Assembly (NCBI RefSeq): GCF_003458415.1
Contig: NZ_QRUF01000017.1
Location: 1 to 43,038, forward strand
Length of the DNA: 43,038 nt
DNA from: Collinsella sp. AF25-2LB
Lineage (GTDB): Bacteria; Actinomycetota; Coriobacteriia; Coriobacteriales; Coriobacteriaceae
Direction of reading: 5' to 3'
In this document: in pieces, positions 7,936 through 15,697 of the stretch
How positions within the stretch are numbered: the stretch's first letter is position 1
Layout of the letters: every line of letters starts with the position of its first letter
Notes under the pieces: model-generated
Seen by the model: the letters and a program-made list of their open reading frames with translations, nothing else
The model's database searches: none
Told to the model about the DNA's origin: nothing
Position numbers and translations under genes: made by a program

Positions 7936-8012
7936 GGGCAAGAAGAGCACATGGCAATCAACACTAGCGGAAATGCTTGCTGCCCTTACCAAGAGGATTG
8001 CTGATTGCCATG
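7934..8012. repeat. Interleaved inverted repeats between convergent genes
   Basis: Two pairs are interleaved: 7934-7940 (AAGGGCA) pairs with 7981-7987, and 7950-7960 (CATGGCAATCA) pairs perfectly with 8002-8012. The pairs cross, so they could form a pseudoknot or two mutually exclusive hairpins. There is no T run, so it is not a standard terminator, although it occupies the gap between convergent genes. Confidence 0.5.
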
Positions 8013-8043
8013 CGTTGAAGTCCTTGCGGACAATCTTGGCGCG

Positions 8044-9138
8044 CTAGGAGGCCTTCTCGCTCAGGAACTCCCTGAACGCGGGGATGTCGAAGCCGACGAG
8101 GCCACGTCCACGTTCCCCGATAACGCCGTCCTCGAGGAGGCGGCGTTTGTATTGACTTGCATAGTTGCTGGCGACGCCCATACGCTTGGCAATTTCTGAG
8201 ACCCTGCTGGGGCCAGAATCGGGCAGCATCGCGAGCAAAAACTCAATGTCTTTGTCAGAAAGCTCTCGATAGGTCGTTTCGAGAATACGATCGCGTAGCT
8301 CCATACGGGCAAGCAGAGAACCCTGCCGGACATCGGATGTACTGATTTGGGGCGAGTTTTCCGAAACATCCCAAGTGCGATATCCGACGAGCTGCATCAT
8401 GTAGGGAAATCCGTCGACGGCCTTCACGGCGTCCTCGAGCGCTTCCGGCGTGATTGAGCGTCCTCCTGCTTCAATGGTTTTACGAAATGCATTCGCAATC
8501 TCAACATCAGTGATTCGTCCCAGCTGATGATACTGGGAGCGTCTGAGGAACGAGACGGAATCGTTGCGCAGTAGCGCCGATACTTTGTAGGGCAGTCCTG
8601 CCATGAGTAGGGCAACTTTTTTACCTTCGCGTACAAAGTGCTGGTAAACAGAGGCAAATTGAAGCATTTCTTCGAGATCGACGGTGACTTCATCGATGGT
8701 GATGAGAAGTCCGATGTCATGTTTTTCGAGTTGCTTGAAGATGCCATTCATGCGCGTGCGCCAGTTGCCCTGGGCCTCTTGAGCATATGTCCAATCGATG
8801 CCCACTGGACCAATTTGAACGCCGTTTATGCGCGCGTGAGGCTGTGAGAGGTAGCTATCTGCGGCTTCTTTGGTTCGCTCGATAATATCTTCGAGCATGC
8901 CTGGCATGGCGGAGACATTTGCTGCGATCCAGTCGTGTTCAAGCGCCGTTTCTGAAAGGAGCGAGAGAAGCGCCGTCTTGCCCGTTCCCCTTGCGCCAGT
9001 AAAAATGGTCGACAGGTTGGGATCTCCCGGGCCATTGATAAAGCCACGGTTGATGTCACGAAGGATATGCTCGCGACCCGCTAGAAAGGGAGGGACGCTT
9101 CCAAATGTTGGGGTAAAGGGGTTCTTGCTGTACTCCAT
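8044..9138 (-). CDS. AAA ATPase with C-terminal winged helix
   Basis: This 364-residue P-loop ATPase (ORC/Cdc6-like, AAA_16 type) has an N-terminal NPFTPTFGSVPPFLAGRE signature, Walker A GARGTGKT (48-55), and Walker B LLITIDE (144-150). A lid region follows, then a C-terminal DNA-binding winged helix containing LPDSGPSRVSEIAKRMGV and DGVIGERGRGLVGFDIPAF. Proteins of this type are scattered through actinobacterial accessory regions and their substrates are unknown. The ATG at 9136-9138 is preceded by AAAGGAG; the longer frame would read through the tandem repeats. Partial copies occur at 9258-9335 and 24443-24660, so the family has been duplicated in this genome. Confidence 0.82.
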   Translation of the reverse strand: MEYSKNPFTPTFGSVPPFLAGREHILRDINRGFINGPGDPNLSTIFTGARGTGKTALLSLLSETALEHDWIAANVSAMPGMLEDIIERTKEAADSYLSQPHARINGVQIGPVGIDWTYAQEAQGNWRTRMNGIFKQLEKHDIGLLITIDEVTVDLEEMLQFASVYQHFVREGKKVALLMAGLPYKVSALLRNDSVSFLRRSQYHQLGRITDVEIANAFRKTIEAGGRSITPEALEDAVKAVDGFPYMMQLVGYRTWDVSENSPQISTSDVRQGSLLARMELRDRILETTYRELSDKDIEFLLAMLPDSGPSRVSEIAKRMGVASNYASQYKRRLLEDGVIGERGRGLVGFDIPAFREFLSEKAS

Positions 9139-9147
9139 GGTGGCTCC

Positions 9148-9202
9148 TTTGCAAGTTTTGCTAATTTTTGCAACTTTTGCTAAATTTTGCAAGTTTTGCT
9201 AA
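9148..9202 (-). repeat. Three tandem 17-19 bp repeats in the ATPase leader
   Basis: Three consecutive copies of a unit close to TTTTGCAAGTTTTGCTAA occupy 9148-9164, 9165-9183 and 9184-9202. Each contains two TTTTGC half-units spaced 9 or 10 bases apart, that is, one helical turn. They end ten bases before the ATPase start codon, so they would lie in its promoter or 5' leader. An iteron-like array for protein binding, possibly autoregulation by the winged-helix ATPase, is an inference. Confidence 0.75.
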
Positions 9203-9257
9203 TGACTCAAGACGGTGCGGGAAGATTCCGTATCGTCATCATTGAAGAGACTCATTG

Positions 9258-9335
9258 CCATGGGAGGCAAGCGTCTTGGCGAGTAAGCCTTGGCTATCTC
9301 CGAGACTCTGCTGGGTCCAGAATCAGGCAGAAGAC
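9258..9335 (-). pseudogene. Fragment of a second AAA ATPase
   Basis: On the minus strand this stretch encodes LPDSGPSRVSEIAKAY, matching residues around the winged helix of the intact ATPase at 8044-9138 (LPDSGPSRVSEIAKRM). The DNA matches the region near 8175-8230 with scattered substitutions. Both ends break off into unrelated sequence, so this is a relic of a diverged paralogue. Confidence 0.65.
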
Positions 9336-9343
9336 TGTGAGTG

Positions 9344-9370
9344 AAAATCGGGAGTAGCGCTCCCGATTTT
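9344..9370. terminator. Bidirectional terminator-like hairpin
   Basis: A perfect 11-bp stem (AAAATCGGGAG / CTCCCGATTTT) with a 5-base loop has A/T tracts on both sides of the stem, so it could terminate either strand. It lies at the junction of the ATPase fragment and the DUF4143 remnant and argues against translation starting at 9341. Confidence 0.65.
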
Positions 9371-9955
9371 GACCAATTAACGTTTGTACGAGATGCGAGA
9401 ACGGGGCAACTGTTAAATGCCACCGATATTGGAAACACTGTTGACGTCGACCGTAAGACGGTGAAGGCTTGGCTCTCGGTTTTGCAAGCGTCGAACAACG
9501 TTCGGATTGTCGAGCCCTTTTGGCCTAATGTCGATAAGCGTCTGACCAAGACCCCTAAGATATTCTTTATGGATACAGGTCTTGTTTGTCATCTAACGAG
9601 GTGGATAACGCCGGAGCAATTGCGCAACGGGGCTGCGGCGGGGCATATATTTGAGACGTTCGTTGTCTCGGAAATTTTGAAAAGCTTTATGAACGCGGGG
9701 AAGAGCTTTCGCGACGTATGGTTCTATCTAGACCAAAAGAAGCGCGAAATTGATTTGCTCATCCAAGAGGGCCATATTCTCCATCCCGTCGAGGTGAAGA
9801 TGTCGGCCACGGTGGGCAAAGATGCGGTGAAGAATTTTTCCTGTCTCGAGGGCCTGACCGGCTATGAAATTGGGTTTGGACACGTTGTCTGCCAAACCCC
9901 GGATCCATACCTTATTACCAAGGATGTCCAAGCGATTCCCGTGTGGGGCATATGA
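9371..9955 (+). pseudogene. DUF4143 C-terminal part of a truncated AAA ATPase
   Basis: About 195 codons encode the C-terminal half of an AAA_14/DUF4143 ATPase. Recognisable are RDARTGQLLNATDIGN, VDRKTVKAWLSVLQAS, RLTKTPKIFFMDTGLVCHL, the nuclease-like stretch WFYLDQKKREIDLLI, and HPVEVKMSATVGKDAVKNF (a PD-(D/E)xK-like E-x-K). The whole N-terminal P-loop domain is absent; full-length relatives run to about 400-450 residues. The frame opens at a GTG at 9341 inside a terminator hairpin, with no ribosome binding site. I therefore read it as a truncated, probably silent gene. It could still yield a nuclease-like fragment if an unseen start exists. Confidence 0.75.
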
Positions 9956-9971
9956 TATGCATTGCAACGAG

Positions 9972-10010
9972 CGGGGCCCGGAGCGCGATGTTGCTGCGTT
10001 CCGGGCCCCG
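9972..10010 (-). terminator. Terminator-like hairpin after topoisomerase subunit A
   Basis: An 11-bp perfect GC-rich stem (CGGGGCCCGGA / TCCGGGCCCCG) with a 17-base loop is centred 57 bases past the stop of the minus-strand topoisomerase gene. It also serves the DUF4143 remnant on the plus strand. T runs are weak on both sides. Confidence 0.55.
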
Positions 10011-10047
10011 TTGGTTTGTGGCTTGGACCAGTTCGACTGCCGTCGTC

Positions 10048-12288
10048 CTAGTCAAACAGGCTCGGCATGTCGTTTTCCTTCATGAGGGCACCGGCTGAGG
10101 GGAGGCTCTGCGCGGTGAACTTCTCGGCCGAGACGCCGGCGCCAAGAATTTCCTCGGTCGTGCCGACGGTGGTGACCGAGCGGCCCTTCTTGGCCGTAAA
10201 GGCCTGGACGCCCTGCGTGTTGGTGGTCGTCTTGGTCTTAAGCAGCGACGTGTTGAAGTTCATCAAACGATAGTCGCTCGAGACCAGCGCGATGTCGCGA
10301 TCTTCCTTGAGCACCTGGGCATACAGCAGCTTGCTGCCACCATAGATGGCGTTCTTGAGGCGCTTGCGGTTGGTCTTGGTAACGTATCCGGCAAGCGCGA
10401 CACGCACCACGCGGCCGTTCTCAAAGACAAACAGAGCGTCGGCCTTGTAGTCCTCGGGGTCGATGACCCAGATGACGTTCTCGTCGGGTTCCATCTCAAG
10501 ATCGGTGGGCAGGTACGAGCCCAGCTGGGCCGACTTGGTGTCCTCAAACGCCGCAACCTTGCACTTGTACACCTGGCTCTTGTTGGTAAAGACCAGCAGC
10601 TCGTGCGTGTTGGAGGACGGGAACTCGATAAAGGGTTTGTCGCCGTCCTTGTATTTGAGCGTGGTCGCCTTCTTGAGCACGCGGTCCGTCATCTTCTTTA
10701 GGTAGCCATCGCGCGAGAGCATGATCGTAACCGGGTACTCCTCGACTTTGGGCTCCAAGCTTATCTCGATAACCTCATGGGGCTCGATCCTGCCCGTGCG
10801 GCGCGGCATCACGTACTTCTTGTTGACCGCGGCCAGCTCGTCGCTGATGACCTTCTTGATGTTGTCCTCGCTCGAGAGGATCTCCTCGAGTTCGGCGATC
10901 TCGCCCTCGAGCTTGGCAATGTCCTTGGTGCGGTTGAGGATGTATTCCTCGTTGATGTTGCGGAGCTTGAGCTCGGCGACAAACTCGGCCTGGGTCTCGT
11001 CGATGTCGAAACCCTTCATAAGGTTGGGTACAACCTCTGCCTCGAGCTTAGTGCCGCGGATGATGGCGATGGCCTTGTCGATGTCGAGCAGAATTGCCTC
11101 AAGGCCGTGCAGCAGGTGCAGACGCTCGGACTTTTTGCCCAGGTCAAAGTTAATGCGGCGACGCGTGGACTCAATACGCCACTTGACCCACTCGTGCAGA
11201 ATCTGGCGCACGCCCATAACACGGGGATAGCCGTCGACCAGTACGTTGAAGTTGCACGAGAACGAATCCTGCAGCGTGGTCGAGCGATAGAGCTTGGCCA
11301 TAAGCTTGTCAGGGTCGACACCGCGCTTAAGGTCGATGGCGATGCGCAGGCCCGAGAGGTCGGTCTCATCGCGGATGTCAGCGATCTCCTTGACCTTGCC
11401 CTCCTTGGAGAGCTTGACGATGCGCTCGATGATGACATCGGTCTTGGTGGTGTAGGGGATCTCGTACACCTCGATGATGCGCTCTTCGGGAATCCAGCGC
11501 CAGCGGGAGCGAATCTGGAAACTGCCCAGGCCGGTCTCGATAATCTTCTCCATCTCCTCGCGGCGGTAGATGATCTCGCCGCCGGTCGAGAAGTCGGGCA
11601 TGGGCATGTACTCGAGCAGGTCGCAGTCGGGATCCTGCAGGTAGTGCATCGTTGCGGTACAGACCTCGTTGAGGTTGAAACCGCAGATGTCAGAAGCCAT
11701 GGCGACGCCGATGCCCTTATTGGCCGAGACAAGGATGTTGGGGAACGTGGTGGGCAGCAGGCGCGGCTCCTTCATGGCGCCGTCGTAGCTGTCGACGAAG
11801 TCGACCGGGTCCTTGTCGATGTCCTTGAAGATCTCGGCGCTGATGGGGGAGAGCTTGGCCTCGGTGTAACGCGAGGCGGCGTAGCTCAGGTCGCCCGAAT
11901 AGTACTTGCCAAAGTTGCCCTTCGACTCCACGAAGGGGGCAAGCAGCGCTTCGTTGCCCGTCGCCAGGCGCACCATCGTTTCGTAGATCGCGGCATCGCC
12001 GTGCGGGTTGAGCTTCATGGTCTGACCCACGATGTTGGCGCTCTTTTGGCGCTCGCCCTTGAGCAGACCCATCTTGTACATAGTGTAGAGCAGCTTGCGG
12101 TGCGAGGGCTTAAAGCCGTCGATCTCGGGGAATGCACGCGAGACGTTGACGCTCATAGCGTAGGGCATGTAGTTGACCTCGAGCGTCTGCGTAATCGGCT
12201 GGTCGGTGACCTCGGAGTGCAGGCCGATGACGTTCTCGGCGTTGACCTGCTTTTTCTTTGGCTGGTTCTTCGTCTTCTTCTTTGCCAC
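10048..12288 (-). CDS. Type II DNA topoisomerase subunit A (ParC/GyrA-like, divergent)
   Basis: This 746-residue breakage-reunion subunit has the active-site Tyr141 in AASRYTE (137-143) and the quinolone-region motif NPHGDAAIYE (94-103), where ordinary GyrA/ParC has HPHGD. YAMSVNVSRAFPEIDG (43-58) corresponds to the canonical N-terminal block. A coiled-coil stretch near residue 455-490 and a beta-pinwheel-like C-terminal domain follow. No canonical GyrA box (QRRGGKG) is visible; the nearest site reads GVQAFTAKKGRS. It is shorter than typical actinobacterial GyrA and is probably a topoisomerase IV-like enzyme. The GTG start is preceded by AGAGGA. It lies 45 bases behind subunit B. Confidence 0.85.
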   Translation of the reverse strand: MAKKKTKNQPKKKQVNAENVIGLHSEVTDQPITQTLEVNYMPYAMSVNVSRAFPEIDGFKPSHRKLLYTMYKMGLLKGERQKSANIVGQTMKLNPHGDAAIYETMVRLATGNEALLAPFVESKGNFGKYYSGDLSYAASRYTEAKLSPISAEIFKDIDKDPVDFVDSYDGAMKEPRLLPTTFPNILVSANKGIGVAMASDICGFNLNEVCTATMHYLQDPDCDLLEYMPMPDFSTGGEIIYRREEMEKIIETGLGSFQIRSRWRWIPEERIIEVYEIPYTTKTDVIIERIVKLSKEGKVKEIADIRDETDLSGLRIAIDLKRGVDPDKLMAKLYRSTTLQDSFSCNFNVLVDGYPRVMGVRQILHEWVKWRIESTRRRINFDLGKKSERLHLLHGLEAILLDIDKAIAIIRGTKLEAEVVPNLMKGFDIDETQAEFVAELKLRNINEEYILNRTKDIAKLEGEIAELEEILSSEDNIKKVISDELAAVNKKYVMPRRTGRIEPHEVIEISLEPKVEEYPVTIMLSRDGYLKKMTDRVLKKATTLKYKDGDKPFIEFPSSNTHELLVFTNKSQVYKCKVAAFEDTKSAQLGSYLPTDLEMEPDENVIWVIDPEDYKADALFVFENGRVVRVALAGYVTKTNRKRLKNAIYGGSKLLYAQVLKEDRDIALVSSDYRLMNFNTSLLKTKTTTNTQGVQAFTAKKGRSVTTVGTTEEILGAGVSAEKFTAQSLPSAGALMKENDMPSLFD

Positions 12289-12333
12289 GATTTCCTCTTG
12301 AACTTCTTATAGGCCGTCGTTATCGATTTGCTG

Positions 12334-14331
12334 CTACTGCAGGTCCAGCTGGTCCAGGTATTCCTTGCCGTGCTCGGAGATATGGCGCTTGCGGCCCGCC
12401 TCGTCGTTGCCCAGCAAAAGGTTGAACATGGTTTCCATCTTGGTGACGTCCTCGGGCTCCACCTTGATCAGGCGGCGCGTCTCGGGATTCATAGTGGTGA
12501 GCCACATCATGTCCGGGTCGTTCTCACCAAGACCCTTGGAGCGGTTGATAGAGCACTTCTGGTCGCCGATTTCCTTGAGGATGCCGTTTTTCTCGAGCTC
12601 GGTGTAGGCAAAGTAGGTCTTCTCTTTGCAGTTGATCTCGTAGAGCGGCGATTCGGCGATATACACATAACCTTCGTCGATAAGCGTGGGCACCAGGCGG
12701 TAGAGCATGGTGAGCACGAGCGTGCGGATGTGATAGCCGTCGACGTCGGCGTCCGTACAGATGATGACTTTGTTCCAGTTGAGGTTGTCCAGGTCAAAGG
12801 CACCGAGGTTCTTGATGCGCTTGTCCTTGATCTCCACGCCGCAGCCCAGCACGCGCATAAGGTCCATGATGATGTCGGACTTAAAGATGCGCGGGTAGTC
12901 CTCCTTTAGGCAGTTGAGGATCTTGCCGCGGACGGGCATAACGCCCTGGAACTCGGCGTCGCGCGACGTTCGGATGGCGCCAGCTGCCGAGTCGCCCTCT
13001 ACGATGTAGATCTCGCGACGGTTTTTGTCCTTGGAACGGCAGTCGATGAACTTCTGCACGCGGTTGGCCATGTCGGTCTTCTGCTGCAGGTTGGTTTTGA
13101 TGCTCTGGCGGGTCTTCTCGGCGTTCTCACGCGAGCGCTTGTTGATGAGCACCTGCTCCACAATCTTGTTGGCGGCGTCTTTGTTCTCGATCAAATAGGT
13201 CGAGAGACGCTCCTTAAAGAAGGCGGTCATGGCCTGCTGGATAAAGCGGTTATTGATAGCCTTCTTGGTCTGGTTTTCGTAGGACGTCTGGGTGGAGAAG
13301 CAGTTGGTCACCAGTACCAGGCAGTCCTGGACGTCCTGCCATTTGATGCCGCTCTCGTTTTTGTTGTACTTGCCCTGTTGCTTGATGTAGGCGTCGATGG
13401 CGCTGGTCAGAGCACTGCGGGCCGCCTTCTCGGGCGAACCGCCGTTCTCGAGCCAGGAGGAATTGTGGTAGTACTCCTGCATCATGAAAGTGCGCGAGAA
13501 GCACATGCAAGCAGTGATTTTTACGTTGTAATCGGGCAGGTCCTCGCGATCGCGACCGCGACGGTCGGCCTCGATAAAGAAGGGCTCGGTAAGGTAGTCG
13601 GTACCGACCTTCTCGAGCACGTAGTCCTCGATGCCCTTGGGATAGCAAAAATCCTCTTCGGAAAACTCGCCATCGTCGCCCTCGATGCGCAGGCGGAAGG
13701 TCACGCTGGCGTTGACCACGGCCTGACGGCGCATGGTCTCGCGATACCAGTCGTGGGGAATGCTAATCGAGGTAAAGACCTCAAGATCGGGGCGCCACTT
13801 GATGGTGGTGCCGGTGCGGTTCTCGTCGCTGGGCTCAATCTCGAGTGCCTTCTTCTTGGCGCCGACGACCTTGCCTTTCTTAAAGTGCAGGGAGTACTTG
13901 TTGCCGTCGCGCCAGACGGTGACGTCCATGTACTCGGAAGCGTACTGGGTCGCGCACGAGCCCAGGCCGTTGGTGCCGAGCGAGAAGTCGTAGTCGCCGC
14001 CCTGGTTGTTGTTGTACTTGCCGCCGGCGTAGAGCTCGCAGAAGACGAGCTCCCAGTTAAAGCGCTTCTCGGAAGGGTTCCAGTCGAGCGGGCAGCCACG
14101 GCCATTGTCCTCTACCTGAATAGAGCCATCGCGAAAGGCGGTGAGGGTGATGAGCTTGCCGTAGCCCTGGCGCGCCTCGTCAACGGCGTTGGACAGGATC
14201 TCGAAGGCGGCATGCGCGCAACCGTCGAGTCCGTCCGAGCCAAAGATGACGGCGGGGCGCAGGCGTACGCGCTCCTCGTCCTTGAGCTGGCGGATACTGT
14301 CGTTACCATAGTTTGCGGTGTTTTTTGCCAT
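12334..14331 (-). CDS. Type II DNA topoisomerase subunit B (ParE/GyrB-like, divergent)
   Basis: This 665-residue ATPase subunit has an N-terminal GHKL domain with the Mg-binding helix EILSNAVDEAR (44-54), DNGRGCPLDW (75-84), and the ATP lid GTNGLGSCATQ (119-129). TOPRIM motifs are EGDSAAGAI (445-453) and TDADVDGYHIR (526-536), and SKGLGEND follows. PVRGKILN (467-474) replaces the canonical PLRGKILN. It is first in a two-gene operon with subunit A and starts at an ATG at 14329-14331. The paired, unusual sequence features suggest a lineage-specific second topoisomerase beside the housekeeping gyrase, which is not in this window. Confidence 0.87.
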   Translation of the reverse strand: MAKNTANYGNDSIRQLKDEERVRLRPAVIFGSDGLDGCAHAAFEILSNAVDEARQGYGKLITLTAFRDGSIQVEDNGRGCPLDWNPSEKRFNWELVFCELYAGGKYNNNQGGDYDFSLGTNGLGSCATQYASEYMDVTVWRDGNKYSLHFKKGKVVGAKKKALEIEPSDENRTGTTIKWRPDLEVFTSISIPHDWYRETMRRQAVVNASVTFRLRIEGDDGEFSEEDFCYPKGIEDYVLEKVGTDYLTEPFFIEADRRGRDREDLPDYNVKITACMCFSRTFMMQEYYHNSSWLENGGSPEKAARSALTSAIDAYIKQQGKYNKNESGIKWQDVQDCLVLVTNCFSTQTSYENQTKKAINNRFIQQAMTAFFKERLSTYLIENKDAANKIVEQVLINKRSRENAEKTRQSIKTNLQQKTDMANRVQKFIDCRSKDKNRREIYIVEGDSAAGAIRTSRDAEFQGVMPVRGKILNCLKEDYPRIFKSDIIMDLMRVLGCGVEIKDKRIKNLGAFDLDNLNWNKVIICTDADVDGYHIRTLVLTMLYRLVPTLIDEGYVYIAESPLYEINCKEKTYFAYTELEKNGILKEIGDQKCSINRSKGLGENDPDMMWLTTMNPETRRLIKVEPEDVTKMETMFNLLLGNDEAGRKRHISEHGKEYLDQLDLQ

Positions 14332-14705
14332 ACTCGCTCTCTCGGTGCTCCTTTGCTGCGTTTAAGTCATATAGTTAGTCAAGGTAGCATAGCCCAGCCC
14401 ACAGACGATTCCACCCAACACGAAATCCATCGAACAATCGTTCGGATTAACGGGTATAGTGTTTAGTGGTAACGCGGCATTGTTAAACAAATTTGGATAC
14501 AAACGAATTTTATTTAATAGGGACCTAGTTTTACTAAACAAAATCGAATGATGCTGATTGCACGAGCGGGCACAGCGATCGACTATCAATCACGTTTACT
14601 CGGACAAAACCGAGTCGGTTCTGTCCGAGTAAGTTTGAATAGCGAATCGAGATTGTTATGTCCACATGGGGATGGCGAACATGGTTTCCATAATGACAGA
14701 TATAG
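14332..14705. other. AT-rich intergenic region between topoisomerase operon and XRE gene
   Basis: About 370 bases without a gene. It must hold the promoter of the topoisomerase operon, but I cannot pick a convincing -35/-10 pair. It also carries the long palindrome at 14596-14632, annotated separately. Composition is noticeably more AT-rich than the flanking genes. Confidence 0.5.
14596..14632. repeat. 37-bp near-perfect palindrome
   Basis: Positions 14596-14613 and 14615-14632 are reverse complements with a single mismatch around a one-base centre. The half-site reads TTACTCGGACAAAACCGA. It lies about 75 bases upstream of the -35 box of the XRE gene, with no T run. A protein-binding site or cruciform is more likely than a terminator. 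Confidence 0.75.
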
Positions 14706-14734
14706 TTGACATCTTGTGAAGGATGCAATATATT
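14706..14734 (+). promoter_or_regulatory. Strong sigma-70-type promoter of the XRE gene
   Basis: TTGACA (14706-14711), a 17-base spacer and TATATT (14729-14734) lie 49 bases before the XRE start codon. This is the best consensus promoter in the window. Confidence 0.8.
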
Positions 14735-14782
14735 TCTATCATGTTGCAACGGATATCTGTCCACATTTACGAAAGGAACTCC

Positions 14783-15013
14783 ATGCCGGGCAAAAAGAAC
14801 CTACGCATGAAGGCGGCACGCGCGGCGGCTGGCCTTTCGCAAGCTGACTTAGCCCAAGCCGTGGGCGTTACGCGCCAAACCATCGGCCTTATCGAGGCGG
14901 GCGGCTACAACCCCACGCTCAATTTGTGCGTGGCAATCTGTAAAGCGCTACGCGTTACGTTGAACGACTTGTTTTGGGAAGACGAGAGCAACGTCGACCC
15001 TGACGCTCTTTAG
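14783..15013 (+). CDS. XRE-family transcriptional regulator (YozG-like)
   Basis: This 76-residue protein is essentially one Cro/CI helix-turn-helix: MKAARAAAGLSQADLAQAVG, then VTRQTIGLIEAGGYNPTLNL and CVAICKALRVTLNDLFW, the characteristic layout of short YozG-like repressors. I chose the ATG at 14783 with GAAAGGA upstream. It is paired with a small membrane protein nine bases downstream, a common arrangement in which the repressor controls its own two-gene unit. Confidence 0.87.
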   Translation: MPGKKNLRMKAARAAAGLSQADLAQAVGVTRQTIGLIEAGGYNPTLNLCVAICKALRVTLNDLFWEDESNVDPDAL

Positions 15014-15022
15014 GAGTTCGCT

Positions 15023-15607
15023 ATGAAATTTGAAGATTTAAAACTCGTGCAAAAGTGGCGTGAATATGCCGGTCCAAAGGATGAGCGCCTGGAGGCTGAG
15101 AGCGCGAAGATCTACAAGATTGGTTTCGTGCTGCTTTCGTTTGGCATGTTGATGATCTTTTTCTACCAGTTTATAGCTCGACAGGTTGCGTGGGTTCACA
15201 GCGACGCCAGTGAAATGCCGCATGGCTTTGCAACGCCGTTCGAGGCAGCCATGTATTTGTGGCTCATTCTCGTGATGTTGATTTGCGCAGGACTGCAAAC
15301 GCGGAAGGGCTATGTCGATACCAATCGTTTTGGGCAAACCGAGCATCTTCCTGTTGGATATTTCCTGCTTGTCAGCGGTCTTAGCGGCGCCGCGTTCGCG
15401 CTTGTTATTGCCGCAATGCGCTGTATCGCTGAGGCGCAGATCGTGCCGCTCGAAAACGTCTTTTGGTTGGCGAACCTGGCCACGGGCGTGTTCTGCGGTA
15501 CGACGATTTTCGCGGCCACGTTTGCTGTCCTGTGTGCAACGTTTTTCACGGCGAAAAGACGCCGTGCCAAGCTCGAGGCAGAACTCGACTCCGCTGGCGA
15601 CATCTAA
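15023..15607 (+). CDS. DUF6773-like small integral membrane protein
   Basis: This 194-residue protein has four predicted membrane segments: near 32-52 (IGFVLLSFGMLMIFFYQFI), 75-92 (MYLWLILVMLICAG), 109-130 (VGYFLLVSGLSGAAFALVI) and 145-172 (FWLANLATGVFCGTTIFA). It ends in a basic cytoplasmic tail, AKRRRAKLEAELD. Size, position after an XRE gene and layout match DUF6773-type proteins. The function is unknown. A terminator follows directly. Confidence 0.7.
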   Translation: MKFEDLKLVQKWREYAGPKDERLEAESAKIYKIGFVLLSFGMLMIFFYQFIARQVAWVHSDASEMPHGFATPFEAAMYLWLILVMLICAGLQTRKGYVDTNRFGQTEHLPVGYFLLVSGLSGAAFALVIAAMRCIAEAQIVPLENVFWLANLATGVFCGTTIFAATFAVLCATFFTAKRRRAKLEAELDSAGDI

Positions 15608-15612
15608 TGCGC

Positions 15613-15650
15613 AATGGGCCGGCTCTGGGTATCCAGAACCAGCCCATTTT
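15613..15650 (+). terminator. Terminator after the XRE/DUF6773 unit
   Basis: The stem runs 15613-15628 and 15633-15648 (AATGGGC.GG.TCTGG with two mismatches) with loop GTAT, ending in TTTT. It may also serve the convergent surface-protein gene, whose stop is 48 bases away. Confidence 0.75.
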
Positions 15651-15697
15651 GATGTCCGATGAGCCGAGTCGGCGTCTCTCACAAAAGTAACTAGGAG

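Noticed and set aside
10777..12312. 511-codon plus-strand frame
   Set aside because: It mirrors topoisomerase subunit A; its Leu/Val/Asp/His-rich composition is typical of antisense frames of GC-rich genes.
13378..14466. 362-codon plus-strand frame
   Set aside because: Antisense to topoisomerase subunit B with the same artefactual composition.
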